From Helichrysum umbraculigerum (lineage: Eukaryota > Streptophyta > Magnoliopsida > Asterales > Asteraceae): a DNA stretch of 64,000 nucleotides. The stretch lies in contig CATIUR010000003.1 of NCBI GenBank assembly GCA_949592205.1, positions 153,082,759 to 153,146,758 of the forward strand, in the 5' to 3' direction. The translations under genes were made by a program, and so were the position numbers. Positions within the stretch are counted from its first letter, which is position 1. The number at the start of each line of letters is the position of its first letter. Shown here in pieces: positions 1 through 10,120 of the stretch. The notes below the pieces were generated by a model. The model was not told the DNA's origin. It worked only from the letters and a program-made list of their open reading frames with translations, and made no database searches.

Positions 1-356
1 TAACGGTGGTATATATAAATCGAATGTTGTTGTTATCAACCATTGAAATATACTAACAGATCGAGATTAACAAGTGATTAACAAGAACAATTCTAAAACT
101 TTTAATTCCAAAACAATAATAGTTTTATTCAATAATTATCGTCGCTAATCACGAAAAAAAAATTGCTTTATGAATAGCGCTAGCATGCATGTGTTGGTGG
201 GGTTTAAAAATTAAAACCAGCTGTTGTGTGATGATTGGTTAATTAGCTGTTTCACAAATGTCCATGACTCAAATTTTTGTCACATACTTTCTCTCTTAAA
301 TCTAAATTATGGTGTTCAATCTATGATAAATTCATAAAAGGTTTATAACTGAAGTG
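1..356. other. AT-rich intergenic sequence
   Basis: No open frame, RNA gene or transposon end was recognised here. It is AT-rich plant intergenic sequence leading up to the hAT-type element at 365. Confidence 0.6.
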
Positions 357-364
357 GACTGAAT

Positions 365-1176
365 TAGGGGTGTCATTTTTATTCCAATCCGAATAATCCA
401 TCCGATTTAGGTTAATTGGACATGATTATTCGGATTGCGAATTGCTTAAACGGATTACAGATTAATTAAATGGATTACACGGATAGGATAATGAATCAAA
501 ATTAATTTATTTGGATATATCCGAATAATCTGAATAAGGGTTAAGTAATTAAATAATTTTTTTTTTATTAATATATGGACGTATATATCTTATAAAAATT
601 AATAATAAATTAAATCTTAAATTATACTCCGTATCATATAGTCATATACAAATCATGTATAAACTTACATTTTCAATTCTTATTATTTATGGTTCTTTGT
701 GTATGAACTAAAACATAAACAAGAGTTACTGCTTTTCAGGTTTTGAGAATGAATGCTTGAACTTTGAATTTTTGAATGCTATGAATTTCAAGAAAATAAG
801 ATTAAAGAATTTTTCGTTGTTTTGGGCCTCCTTTTTTTGGATTATATTGGAGGTGATGTTTAATTAATATAGAGACTATGAATTTTTTTTTTGGATTAAA
901 TTGTATGTTAGAACGTTAGAAGTTGAGATTAAAATTTGGATCTTATAATATGATCTATTATTACATCTCAAGTTTGTTTGAATAATTGATTTAAACGTAA
1001 ACTATTTGTGGAATTTACACGCAACTTGAACTAATTCGGATTCCGAACACTTATCCGAATCCGTTTAATCCGTATCCGATTAATCAATTTCTTATATGGT
1101 TAGGATTACGGATTAACTTATAATTGTCCAAAATCCAAACAATCCGATCCGAATTATCCGTCCGAATAACACCGTA
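365..1176. mobile_element. hAT-type non-autonomous element (MITE-like)
   Basis: The left end begins TAGGGGTGTCA and the right end, read on the other strand, begins TACGGTGTTAT. Both ends are followed by clusters of ATTCGGAT/ATCCGAAT words in inverted orientation, so the outer ~120 bases on each side can pair. An 8-base near-duplication flanks it: GACTGAAT at 357-364 and GATTGAAT at 1177-1184 (7 of 8). An 8-base TSD and TA(G/C)GG termini fit the hAT superfamily. No transposase is encoded; the ~550-base middle is non-coding and AT-rich. Confidence 0.7.
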
Positions 1177-1184
1177 GATTGAAT

Positions 1185-2653
1185 GTAGCATTAGAATATA
1201 ACACTGAATGAATGAAATGATGTAATCCGACCAACAAACTCCACTCACAATTTTACCTTTATATCATTTTAATAAATTTACTATTACAAAATTGAATGAT
1301 GATACATTATTTATACGGCGTAATACGTTTAAATTAATTGTTACATTTTATGTAAAGCGTTGACAATTTGACATATTAAACAAATTTATCTTCATGAGCC
1401 TGTTATCATGATGAAAACGAAACTTTCTTAATTAGCTATCTTAAATTATACGGAGTAAACATTTTTATGATGTCATCATTTCAATTAAGTTTTAACTTAT
1501 TAAATAAATCATTTAATTTTAATAAATTTTCAATAAGATACCTAACTTATTACAGTAAAAAGGAAATTTTTTAATCAATTACTCACTTACATAAAAGAAA
1601 TTTAATCTATAAACTGAAACATTATCCAAATCAATCTGTAATGTTTATCATATTAATTAACCGAGTAGGAATAAAATTACTTGAAAATGTTAATATAAAC
1701 TTAAAATAATTAATTTTTTTCACTAACTTGGTTTCAAAAACTTTTAATTTTTTAATCTCTACTTATATAAATCCATTTACATAAATTACTATTTTCATGA
1801 ATCCAACTAAATGTTTTAACATACACACAAGATATTGAATACGAAATTTCATACTCCGTATTAAAAATCAACCGGCCGTGTGTATACACGGTTTTAAAGT
1901 CTAGCAATAATGCATATTCTAAAAAGATTGTTGTGATGGACAACTCCAATCTCGGATTCTTTAACCCGATGCGACTCTTCTTCAAAGACCACAATCGCAA
2001 AACAATGTTTAGTTGTATCATGTAAAATCGTGAGGAGTTTACATTGAACTCATGACCTAATTAATAAAAGTTGTCCTTTCACAACTCAGTCTCCCGAGAA
2101 TGGAATGTTTGTGCTATAGGAATAATATCACTACACATTATTTAAAATTTTCTAATTTTTCTTATAAATATTACAGGTTACAAAATTCGAGTTATATCCT
2201 TCAAATTTAAGATTAGGAGAAGTTTCATTAAAGCAAAACTAAATTTAATTGGTTTGCATTGATTGACATCATTGGCATTAAAAAGAAGGCATTAGGGGAG
2301 TTTTGCATCTAAAGCAACATTTTTCATTGCTTAAAAAATATGACATAAATCATTTCCTTTTTTTGCTATACTACATATTTATTTTATTATTATTAAAAAT
2401 CATTTCAACCCATCATTTCTTTGGCCCACACACTTTAAATATTTATTCATCTAATTAAGCAAAAACTCATAAATAAAGACACCAATCTTCGAATACAATA
2501 CTTAAAAAGGTAATATATAGAGAGAGATTATTTCTATGTAATGTTATATCAATGTTTCATTGAACATTTGATAAGTATTTCATTAAATTTGATTATACAT
2601 AACGAAAACACCTTTGATTAATACGTGTTATCTATCTATCTTATAATTACATT
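1185..2653. other. AT-rich intergenic sequence, nothing recognised
   Basis: Long AT-rich stretch with short chance frames only. No splice-bounded exon, tRNA-like box or transposon terminus was found. Confidence 0.55.
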
Positions 2654-2662
2654 ACATCTTTA

Positions 2663-3526
2663 GAGAAGAGTTCAATTGAGACCATTTATTTTGTGTGAGA
2701 ATGGGGGAACCAACCACAATATGTCATGTGTCACTTTTTTCTCTCTCATCCACGTTTTTAAAAATTAAATATCTCACAAACGACAAGTCGAAAAATCATG
2801 AAAATTGCACCATATTTTTCAGCGTTTTATCCTCTTCGATTTGCCGTCCATCAAGGCATACTTCCGACGAACTTTTTTTTCTTCATTTTTTTGGTGGGTT
2901 TTACATATTAGTAACACATGTGTTAGTAATTGATTATACATTTGATTTAGGGTTTAGGGTTAGGGTTTAGGGTTAGGGTTTAGAGTTAGGGTTTAGCATG
3001 TTTAGAATTAGGGTTTAGCAGGGTTTAGTGTTAGGGTTTAGCAGGGTTTAGGGTTTAGTATGATTTAGGGTTTAGAGTTTTATAAAGCGTTTAGGGTTTA
3101 GGGTTTGGGGTTTGGGGTTAGGGTTTGGGGTTTAGGGTTGGGAGTTTGGGGTTTCGGGACGAAACCCCAAACTCCCAACCCTAAACCCCCGAAACCCCAA
3201 ACTCCCAACCCTAAACCCCAAACCCATAAACCCCAAACCCTAAACCCTAAACGCAACACTGTAACACACGTGTTAGTAATGTAAAAACCCACTAAAAATA
3301 ATGGAAAAAAAAAAAACTCGTCGAAAGTATGCCTTAATAGACGGCAAATCGAAGAGGATCAAACGCTGAATCTAATGGTGCAATTTTCATAAATTTTCGA
3401 TTTGTCGTTTGTGAGATATTTAACTTAAGGGGTAAATGGGTTTTGTATTCTCTTTGTACACATGGCATCATATCATTGGTTCCTCTATTCTCACACAAAT
3501 TTTTAGTCTCATTTGAACCTTACCCT
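2663..3526. mobile_element. Mutator-like foldback MITE with telomere-like core
   Basis: The outer ~260 bases on each side are inverted copies of each other. Matching stretches include TGTGTGAGAAT, ATCTCACAAACGACAA, CCTCTTCGATTTGCCGTC and AAGGCATACTT. The ends are GAGAAGAGTTC and, on the other strand, AGGGTAAGGTTC. The flanks ACATCTTTA (2654-2662) and ATATCTTTA (3527-3535) make an 8-of-9 target duplication, as expected for Mutator-like elements. The right terminus resembles the right terminus of the FAR1-type Mutator-like element at 44289-50172 (GGGTAAGGTTC), which suggests a related transposase mobilised both. There is no transposase inside. Confidence 0.8.
2943..3255. repeat. Telomere-like TTTAGGG variant repeat inside the foldback MITE
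   Basis: Runs of GTTTAGG, GTTAGG and GTTTGGGG read on the plus strand to about 3160. They then switch to the complementary CCCAAACTCCCAACCCTAAAC form. The core is therefore a head-to-head inverted repeat of degenerate plant telomere units. It lies wholly between the two transposon arms, so it is an interstitial sequence amplified within the element and not a chromosome end. Confidence 0.85.
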
Positions 3527-3535
3527 ATATCTTTA

Positions 3536-4509
3536 TATATACTTCAAGAATTAAGAAAATTGATAACGAGCAACGTGTCATTTTTATTTGGCTTCAAAGG
3601 CAAGACGTAGTGTTGACGGGTAGAGTAAGGTGGTCCAGGGTTCATTTAAGGTGGCGTAGAGTATTCAAAAACTATACATGTTTTAATTAGAAACATGTTT
3701 TATATATACGGAGTATTATACCATTTATCTCAAAGTTATTATGTACGTTTGTATATAACTTTCAATCATTATTGTAGTTTATATACGTACGAAACCATTT
3801 ATTTTTTTTATTAAACTAAGAAAATATTGTTAAAAAAAGGTGTGAAATCAAATATACGCATATGTATGGATATGAAGGGCGATTGCATTTTGAAAAGTAG
3901 GTCGTGGAAACGATCTCAGCCGTTGATTTCTATGATAAACGATTCAGATTTACAACACTGAATTTTACGTGTACACTACATGCAGTGTTATTAAGATGTA
4001 TCAAATCTAGGCTATTGATCAAATAAATGAACGAGATCACTTATCTCTCTTTCATCTAAAAATACATTCTCTCATAATCTTGTGTTGCGTTTGATTCGTG
4101 GAATATTTTTGATTGAATTGAAATTCATAAAAGGAATTAAAAAATGAAGAAATTTAATAACTTAAAGTTCAATACATTGAACCAAACATGTTTTTGAAAT
4201 GGTCTTGAGATTACAATTTACAATTCCATCAAATTTCATTGAATTGTACGAAACAACACGAACCTTACCCTGCAATACTCAGATTCTTGTAGGATTTGGT
4301 GTTTATTAATTGTGAATCTCGAAATATATAACCATTAACACACCACCTCACCCTTGCTGGCTTAGCACAAAGGATTAATGTTGTACATGGTGAGGTGGTA
4401 AAATATTATTTTCACATTTAAAAAATGAATAATATATGTTAGTTGCGATTTCATAGAGTCCTAATATTATTTCCAACCATTTCATATCGTTATTTTCATA
4501 TTCTGTCAC
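3536..4509. other. AT-rich intergenic sequence
   Basis: No coding or RNA signal was recognised. The sequence carries ordinary AT-rich plant intergenic composition up to the TSD of the next hAT-type element. Confidence 0.5.
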
Positions 4510-4517
4510 CTCACCCT

Positions 4518-4694
4518 CAGTGGCGGATCCAGGATTTTGAAATACCCGTAGCAATGGTATCCCAATATTTTTGAACCCGTAGCACAAATAAGAAATGCAA
4601 CTAAAAATGTTATTTTACAATAGAAATTACACTGCGTTTTAAGAATAAACCCGTAGCAACTGCTACCCCTACCTTCTACATGAATCCGCCCATG
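4518..4694 (-). mobile_element. 177-bp hAT-type MITE, family copy 1
   Basis: It begins CAGTGGCGGATCCAGG and the other strand begins CATGGGCGGATTCATG. An exact 8-base target duplication CTCACCCT flanks it (4510-4517 and 4695-4702). Its reverse complement aligns along its whole length with 22125-22305, sharing 'GCTACGGGTT', 'TGTGCTACGGGTTC' and 'AATCCTGGAT'. The two copies are therefore the same family in opposite orientation. Non-coding. Confidence 0.85.
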
Positions 4695-4772
4695 CTCACC
4701 CTTCTCATATATTTTGTCGATTATGAATTATGATCCCATCATAAATTATCAAGGGTCACTGGGTCAGTAGAG

Positions 4773-4824
4773 CCCAAACGTATGTGAAGCCTTTAAGGCC
4801 CAAACGTATGTGAAGCCTTTAAGG
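4773..4824. repeat. 26-bp tandem duplication
   Basis: A 26-base unit containing TATGTGAAGCCTTTAAGG is present twice in a row. A related copy, with GTGAAG itself doubled, recurs at about 57385-57423, so this is part of a dispersed repeat. Confidence 0.8.
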
Positions 4825-4882
4825 CCCAAACTTTTGTTAAACTGGATACATACGTAATGGAAAGGGAAATTGATATTTTTGC

Positions 4883-4904
4883 CCCCCCCCAAAAAAAAAA
4901 AAAA
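4883..4904. repeat. poly-C / poly-A junction
   Basis: A run of ~10 C is directly followed by ~14 A. Homopolymer runs of this kind are error-prone to sequence. The following 300 bases hold nothing recognised. Confidence 0.6.
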
Positions 4905-5281
4905 CGAATATAACGATTTGCCCTTCCAAAATAAAAATTAAGAATTTACCCCATCCGGGAGCAAGTCGCAAGCTGCGATTTGCGATCCTTTGCTTGTGTC
5001 TTTACAGAAAATACACAATTAGTTTAGCCACTCATGACTTTACAGAAAATCAGAAATGAAAGTGCAATCAAAATCATAATCAAATGAAAAGGAAATACGT
5101 TTTCAAACCGAAAAACCGAAGGAATGAATGAACAATCCAAAACCTTCACTACATCTTGCTTCTTTATACTCAAAATGCTCCAGAAATGATGTTAAATGAG
5201 GTAGAAATCGGCTGTGTAAAAGTGTAGAGTGATAACCCTAAAAATGAGATTAAATAAAAATTTAACCTAATCTGCCAACCT

Positions 5282-5408
5282 AATCCAACTGCCGGTTGGA
5301 ATTTCCAACCGCCGGTTGGATGCAAAACTTCAACGGGCCCGACCCGCGTAACTCGTCAGCCCAGTAATTCAATCCAACCGTCGGTTGAATTGATTAACCG
5401 GCGGTTAG
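5282..5408. repeat. Inverted-repeat units CCAACCGCCGGTTGG
   Basis: Four related units occur within ~125 bases: ACTGCCGGTTGG, CCAACCGCCGGTTGG, CCAACCGTCGGTTG and TTAACCGGCGGTTAG. Each has two complementary 6-base arms around a 3-base centre. This is the same layout as the GAATCC-GGC-GGATTC units inside the LTRs at 26413-26564 and 17936-18350, so the region is probably a remnant of an LTR. The LTR ends could not be located. Confidence 0.5.
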
Positions 5409-5410
5409 AA

Positions 5411-6050
5411 TTAAAACCTCATTTTTTTCTCCATTTGATCCAACTCTCATTTTCCAAGCTTCGAATTTTTAGCTTCTTTTCTTCAATATTAGCTCGTTTT
5501 CTGTTTCTTTTCGATCCAAGCTCCGATCAAACTCCTAAATGCAAATATGAACGAAATAAGTATCTTACTCACTTAAAATGCATAAGAAATCTATCAAGCA
5601 AGGGGTAATTTAGTACTGCAATCTAGTACATTTTGGCATTCATAACCTACGGTCTCGTAATTCCGTTACGCTTCTAATGATGCCAATTTGGTAGGAATTG
5701 GAGGTGTGGAGTCCAGGCGTGTCCAGAATACGTCTCGTAGTCTTCGGTGGTCTTGTTTGTTGCTTATCTCTCTCATCCTTGATCCAATCTGAGCAATCCT
5801 TATATTCACATTCTTATAATCTCTATGGCTACAAAATAAGACAGTTGTGAGGCCCTGGTATGGAGTTTATAGTGGAATTAGGGTTAGGCTCAGTATAGTG
5901 CCTATTTAGGCCAGTTTTATGTCATTTTTGCTTGATTTTCTAAAGATCGACAAGATTATACCTTTCTAACAAAAGTTGGTAAATAATGATGATTTTAAAA
6001 TGTATTTGTTAGAAAAGATCCAAATATGGGATAAATAATACATGTAAAAA
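5411..6050. other. Intergenic sequence, no gene recognised
   Basis: A 72-residue frame at 5390-5608 has no recognisable features and begins inside the inverted-repeat units. The rest is non-coding, possibly continuing the LTR remnant of 5282-5408. Confidence 0.4.
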
Positions 6051-6059
6051 TGTGACTTT

Positions 6060-7193
6060 TTGCGAAACATCAAGTTCCTTCATCTTTGCAAATGTTTATA
6101 TCAAAAACAAGAAAAAACAAGAGTCATTATATTTATTTCCTATGATTTTTATTCACAAGATGAATCATAGACAAATAATCATATTTGTTAGGAATTCATA
6201 CCGCTCAATTCTTGATGGAACTACTCCAACAGACATGATGGCCACACGCACTTGTTCCGAGTGGTAGATTTATGATTAATAAAAAATCAAATAAACATTT
6301 TTAATAGTTAGATTTTTCATTATTGTAATAGTTGTAATAAAAAGATAATTATGATATTTCACAAACCTTGAAAGCGCTAACAAATCAAATCCCGACATCT
6401 CCTCGTGCATATCATGATCTGTAATAATTGTAATATTCAGATCTACCTCCTTAAGCTCCTGCAATTCATAAAACTGTTCAAGAAACATACAAGATAGAGT
6501 GTGTACGTGCAATTTGACTTCTTAAGGTCAACACAACTCAATTGTTAGATAATTATTCGGTTTGTAATTTTCAGTCGTGACACATGAAATAATTAGTCAT
6601 TCCACCCGACTAATTTCTAATTAAAAATAATAACATTTTATTGTATATTGTTTAGGTTCTTCTTTTCCATTTACTTTTCTTTTTTAATCTCATTTTGCAT
6701 TCTCAATATCAACTTTTGCATATCTAGACATTGGATGTGCTGCATGTTACGGCTCTGATCGACCGGTTCAGTCCAAATTTCAAAACATTGTCACTTATGA
6801 CTCAAACATTAAGTATACTTGATTCGCTTTTCCAATATAATAGATGTAATTGAAAGATAGCCCTAATAGTTAGTTGACTAACCTTAATTGCGCATAACAA
6901 ATCATTTCCTGACATTTAGACTCTTCAATCTGCGATATGTGTGGTGTCTCATTTCCTTGAAAGCTTATGTTATGGTAACAAAAACCTTTCATACATTCAT
7001 AACAAAATTTAGATCACAACCTAGAAAATCAAGAATTACACTCATGTAGACATCATTATGAGTACGATTGAGACGCTATGATATCAATAGTCAAAAATGA
7101 GAAAAGAGAATATGCTAATGCCCATGTCAAGTTATATGAAGAAGATATACGTTATACGTAAGAGATTATTTCTCAAAAGAAATCGAGTTGTTC
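6060..7193. repeat. Segmental duplication, copy 1
   Basis: The stretch matches 7748-7828 plus 9161-9727 almost base for base, for example 'CATCTTTGCAAATG', 'CCGCTCAATT' and 'GATCGACCGGTTCAGTCC'. Copy 1 retains about 480 bases (near 6211-6693) that copy 2 lacks. The retained part includes a 78-codon minus-strand frame (6276-6512) with hydrophobic leucine-rich composition that I cannot assign. The similarity ends near 7193, just 3' of the F-box exon. Confidence 0.8.
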
Positions 7194-7220
7194 TCTTTTT
7201 TCCTCCTCGCTAGATTCTGA

Positions 7221-7694
7221 TTATACTTCCACGCCTTTCAGAATGTAGTCAACAACCTGTTCCGTTGTCATAGATTTGAGACGGTGCTCAAAGCACCACG
7301 AAGTCCTTCTTCGTGAATCACACATATCACTGACCCAAATGATGCATTGGAAATCCTTACAATACGCTCTTGGTGTCCGAATAAGACCATTGTGGTCACC
7401 AGAACCATAAGCTGCTTTAAAAAGTAACCTCCAACTGTTATCATGTTCTAACAGCATGCCTTGAAATTGTTGCTCAAACAAACCCATTGTCTTTTGCTTT
7501 TTAAACCACAGTTTATACATCAGTTCCTTCCACATAGAGCTGTCATTTAGAATTTCTTGCCAAGACTTGTTTGCTAATTCCATATTTAAGAGTGATCTGA
7601 TGTCAAGATACTGAGTTATTTGGCGAAGCATATCATATGGAAGTTTTGGAAAATAGTCAATCTTCTCATCAGTTTCCTCTTCATTGTCCACTTC
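7221..7694 (-). CDS. F-box protein, terminal exon (partial gene)
   Basis: The frame encodes ~157 residues ending in a stop at 7221-7223. An F-box domain lies near the start: residues reading FPKLPYDMLRQITQYL, then a LANKSWQEIL-type core and SMWKELMYKLWF. F-box proteins are known to recruit substrates to SCF ubiquitin ligases through SKP1. The C-terminal ~75 residues are unlike a Kelch or LRR domain and carry several cysteines and tryptophans; I cannot name a substrate class. No ATG opens the frame: it is closed by two stops upstream, and the reading starts right after CTCAG, a plausible splice acceptor at 7695-7699. I therefore read it as a last exon whose first exon is missing or unrecognised. 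At 156 codons it is short for an F-box gene, so it may be a remnant. Confidence 0.6.
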   Translation of the reverse strand, partial: EVDNEEETDEKIDYFPKLPYDMLRQITQYLDIRSLLNMELANKSWQEILNDSSMWKELMYKLWFKKQKTMGLFEQQFQGMLLEHDNSWRLLFKAAYGSGDHNGLIRTPRAYCKDFQCIIWVSDMCDSRRRTSWCFEHRLKSMTTEQVVDYILKGVEV

Positions 7695-7747
7695 CTGAGT
7701 TCTCGGATGTTCTCATCAAATTTTAATGGTTTGATGAAGTAGCGGAG

Positions 7748-9727
7748 AGCTCCTTCATCTTTGCAAATGTTTATATCAAAAACAAGAAAAAACAAGAGTC
7801 ATTATATTTATTTCCTATGATTTTTATTGGGTTAAGTGTCTGTAAATGTATATAACTATGCGTTGACTTCTTTAGTGTGTACAAAACTATTTTGACCACC
7901 ATTGTATGTACATAACCATTAAATTCGACCATTGCGTGTACGAGACGGGCTATTATAGGTAACTTGTATTCGTGGAACCGGTTAACCCATCAATCCTTTT
8001 TATATAATGCCACGTTTTAATTACACGTATTACCAAAATAAGAAAAGAAAAAAACGTAAATAAACTTTACAATCTTGAAACCTGCGTATGCAAAAGATAA
8101 TTAATCAACATTGACAGAACTTGTAAGTCCACAACTACAATATTCAAACCAACATATATCGAGATAATCGAAGAAAACTAAGAAAACATATACTCCAACT
8201 CACAACCGGCCGGAAATCTTTAACTCACCTGACATCAATAACTCGCCGGAAATTTCAAACTCGTCAAACACCACCATCATCATCGGAACTTCGAACTTGA
8301 TCTGTCTCACACACCCGCCCGTCGGCAACCCGCAACTCCATTTTTCCGACCGTCGTCTTACTTGAAACTCGATGTGTCAAAGGACCGTCGGAGAAGATAC
8401 AGTAAATAGACTATTTAAGTCACGATTGATGCTCAATTTTTTTATTTCGTGGACCTCAAGTGGTGTTCGTCGTCAGACTTCACCAAATTCCACGTCTTCG
8501 GTGAGTAAAGACCGGATCCGAAAGTGATGAACTCCAAACTTAGACTCCGCCGATATCTAACTCGAAACCTAGATCCCGGCGACCCACATTGAAGCCGTGA
8601 TGTGCGAATCTGAGTAGTTTCTCCTTAATTCTGGTGACCCAATTTTCAAATGAAAATGAGGTTCAAGACTTATGTTATCAAGAGATTCATGGCTTCCTTA
8701 TTTATTCTTTAATTTGGAAGTTAGGTTTAATTTTGAGTTTTTGTTTCGGAGGAATGGATTTAGTTTTTGGTGGATTTTTGTAGAACTGAGAAGGCTTACA
8801 AAAGATTTGGTAAAATTGCCGGAAATTTCGCCGGAATATCATCAGGATGAATAGGGGTGTTTGTGGAATACGAACAATTAGTACAATAATACTAGCCACA
8901 AGTACAAACATCCAAAGCAATCATCAATAATAATATTTATTTTTAAAAATTAATTAATTAATGACGTGTCATGAAAATGGTGATGTGGATGCTGATGTTA
9001 ACGGAATACAAAAAGAATGACCGGTTACCTATCATCTAGGTTACCTTATACACACAATGGTAAAATGTAGGAGTTATGTACACACAATGGCGGTCAAAAT
9101 AGTTTTATACACACCAAAGAAGTCAACGCATAGTTATATACATTTACAAACACTTAACCCATTTTTATTCACAAGATGAATAATAGACAAGTAATCATAT
9201 TTGTTAGGAATTCATACCGCTCAATTTTGCATTCTCAATATCAACTTTTGCATATCTAGACATTGGATGCGATGCATGTTTCGGCTCTGATCGACCGGTT
9301 CAGTCCAAATTTCAAAACATTGTCACTTATGAAGCAACCATTAAATATACTCGATTCGTTTTTCCAATATTATAGATGTAATTGAAAGATAGCCATAATA
9401 GTTAGTTGACTAACCTTAATTGCGCATAACAAATCATTTCCTGACATTTGGACTCTTCAATCTGCAATATGTGTGGTGACTCATTTTCTTGAAAGCTTAT
9501 GTTATGGTAACAAACACCTTTCATACATTCATAACAAAATTTAGATCATAACCTAGAAAATCAAGAATTACACTTATGTAGACATCATTATGAGTACGAT
9601 TGAGACACTATGATATCAATAGTCAAAAATGAGAAAAGAGAATATGCTAATGCCCATGTCAAGTTATATGAAGAAGATATACGTTGTATGTAAGAGATTA
9701 TTTCTCAAAAGAAAGCAAGTTGTTCTC
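7748..9727. repeat. Segmental duplication, copy 2, split by a Mutator-like insertion
   Basis: It is homologous to 6060-7193. It is interrupted at 7829-9160 by a transposon whose 9-base TSD lies in this sequence. It also carries a ~480-base deletion relative to copy 1, with the join at CCGCTCAATT|TTGCATTC (about 9221). The duplication is older than the transposon insertion, because copy 1 has the empty target site (ATTTTTATT once). Confidence 0.8.
7829..9160. mobile_element. Mutator-like element, possible Pack-MULE
   Basis: Terminal inverted repeats of at least 100 bases begin GGGTTAAGTGTCTGTAAATG on the left and GGGTTAAGTGTTTGTAAATG on the right. They include TATAACTATGCGTTGACTTC on both arms. 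An exact 9-base TSD ATTTTTATT flanks it (7820-7828, 9161-9169), diagnostic of the Mutator superfamily. There is no transposase. The interior (about 8180-8850) is richer in CG than its surroundings, with TCGCCGG words and a 60-codon frame, which fits captured host gene sequence. I do not recognise the donor gene. Confidence 0.85.
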
Positions 9728-9847
9728 CTTACCCCCAGAAGATACTAGCAGATATGAATTGTTTTTATTGTTATATTTTTTTTGTGCGAATCATAACAGC
9801 AAAAATATTTCATAAAATACCTTGGAAAAATATGACACCTTGCAACC

Positions 9848-10120
9848 ATGATTTTAAACACAACAAAGCCAACAATGCTAAAGATGAAATGGCAAACAAT
9901 GTACAATGGTGTTGATTGTGGCATATATTCAATGCGACACATGGAAACGTATTCAGGACAAGGGAATGTTGACTTTCAAACTGAATATGAAAATGAAAGA
10001 CTAGGTAAAAAAAAACAACTAAATGAGCTAAGAAAGAGGTACACATGTAAAATATTGCTTTCACAGCTAAATGATATGAAGCCTGAATTCGAGAAGATGG
10101 TCAAGCAATATGATAGACTA
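9848..10120 (+). pseudogene. Ulp1/C48 SUMO-protease C-terminal fragment
   Basis: The frame starting at 9848 contains NGVDCGIYSMRHMETY, the catalytic-cysteine block of C48 (Ulp1-type) cysteine proteases, with the cysteine at residue 24. An ELRKRYTCKILLSQLN tail follows, typical of the end of plant Ulp1-like domains. The histidine and aspartate that complete the triad lie upstream in this family and are absent, so only the C-terminal third remains. After about residue 91 the frame enters a sequence beginning GGGTGCGTTTGATAAC, which looks like a MITE terminus, so the last ~28 residues are not part of the protease. Ulp1-like domains in plants occur in true deSUMOylases and in transposon-encoded proteins; a transposon origin is likely here. 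Confidence 0.7.

Noticed and set aside
2943..3255. Possible true telomere or chromosome end
   Set aside because: The repeats are degenerate, head to head and enclosed by transposon arms with a target duplication.
7689..7691. GTG as a start codon for the F-box frame
   Set aside because: Plant genes do not normally start at GTG; a CTCAG splice acceptor just upstream explains the frame opening better.
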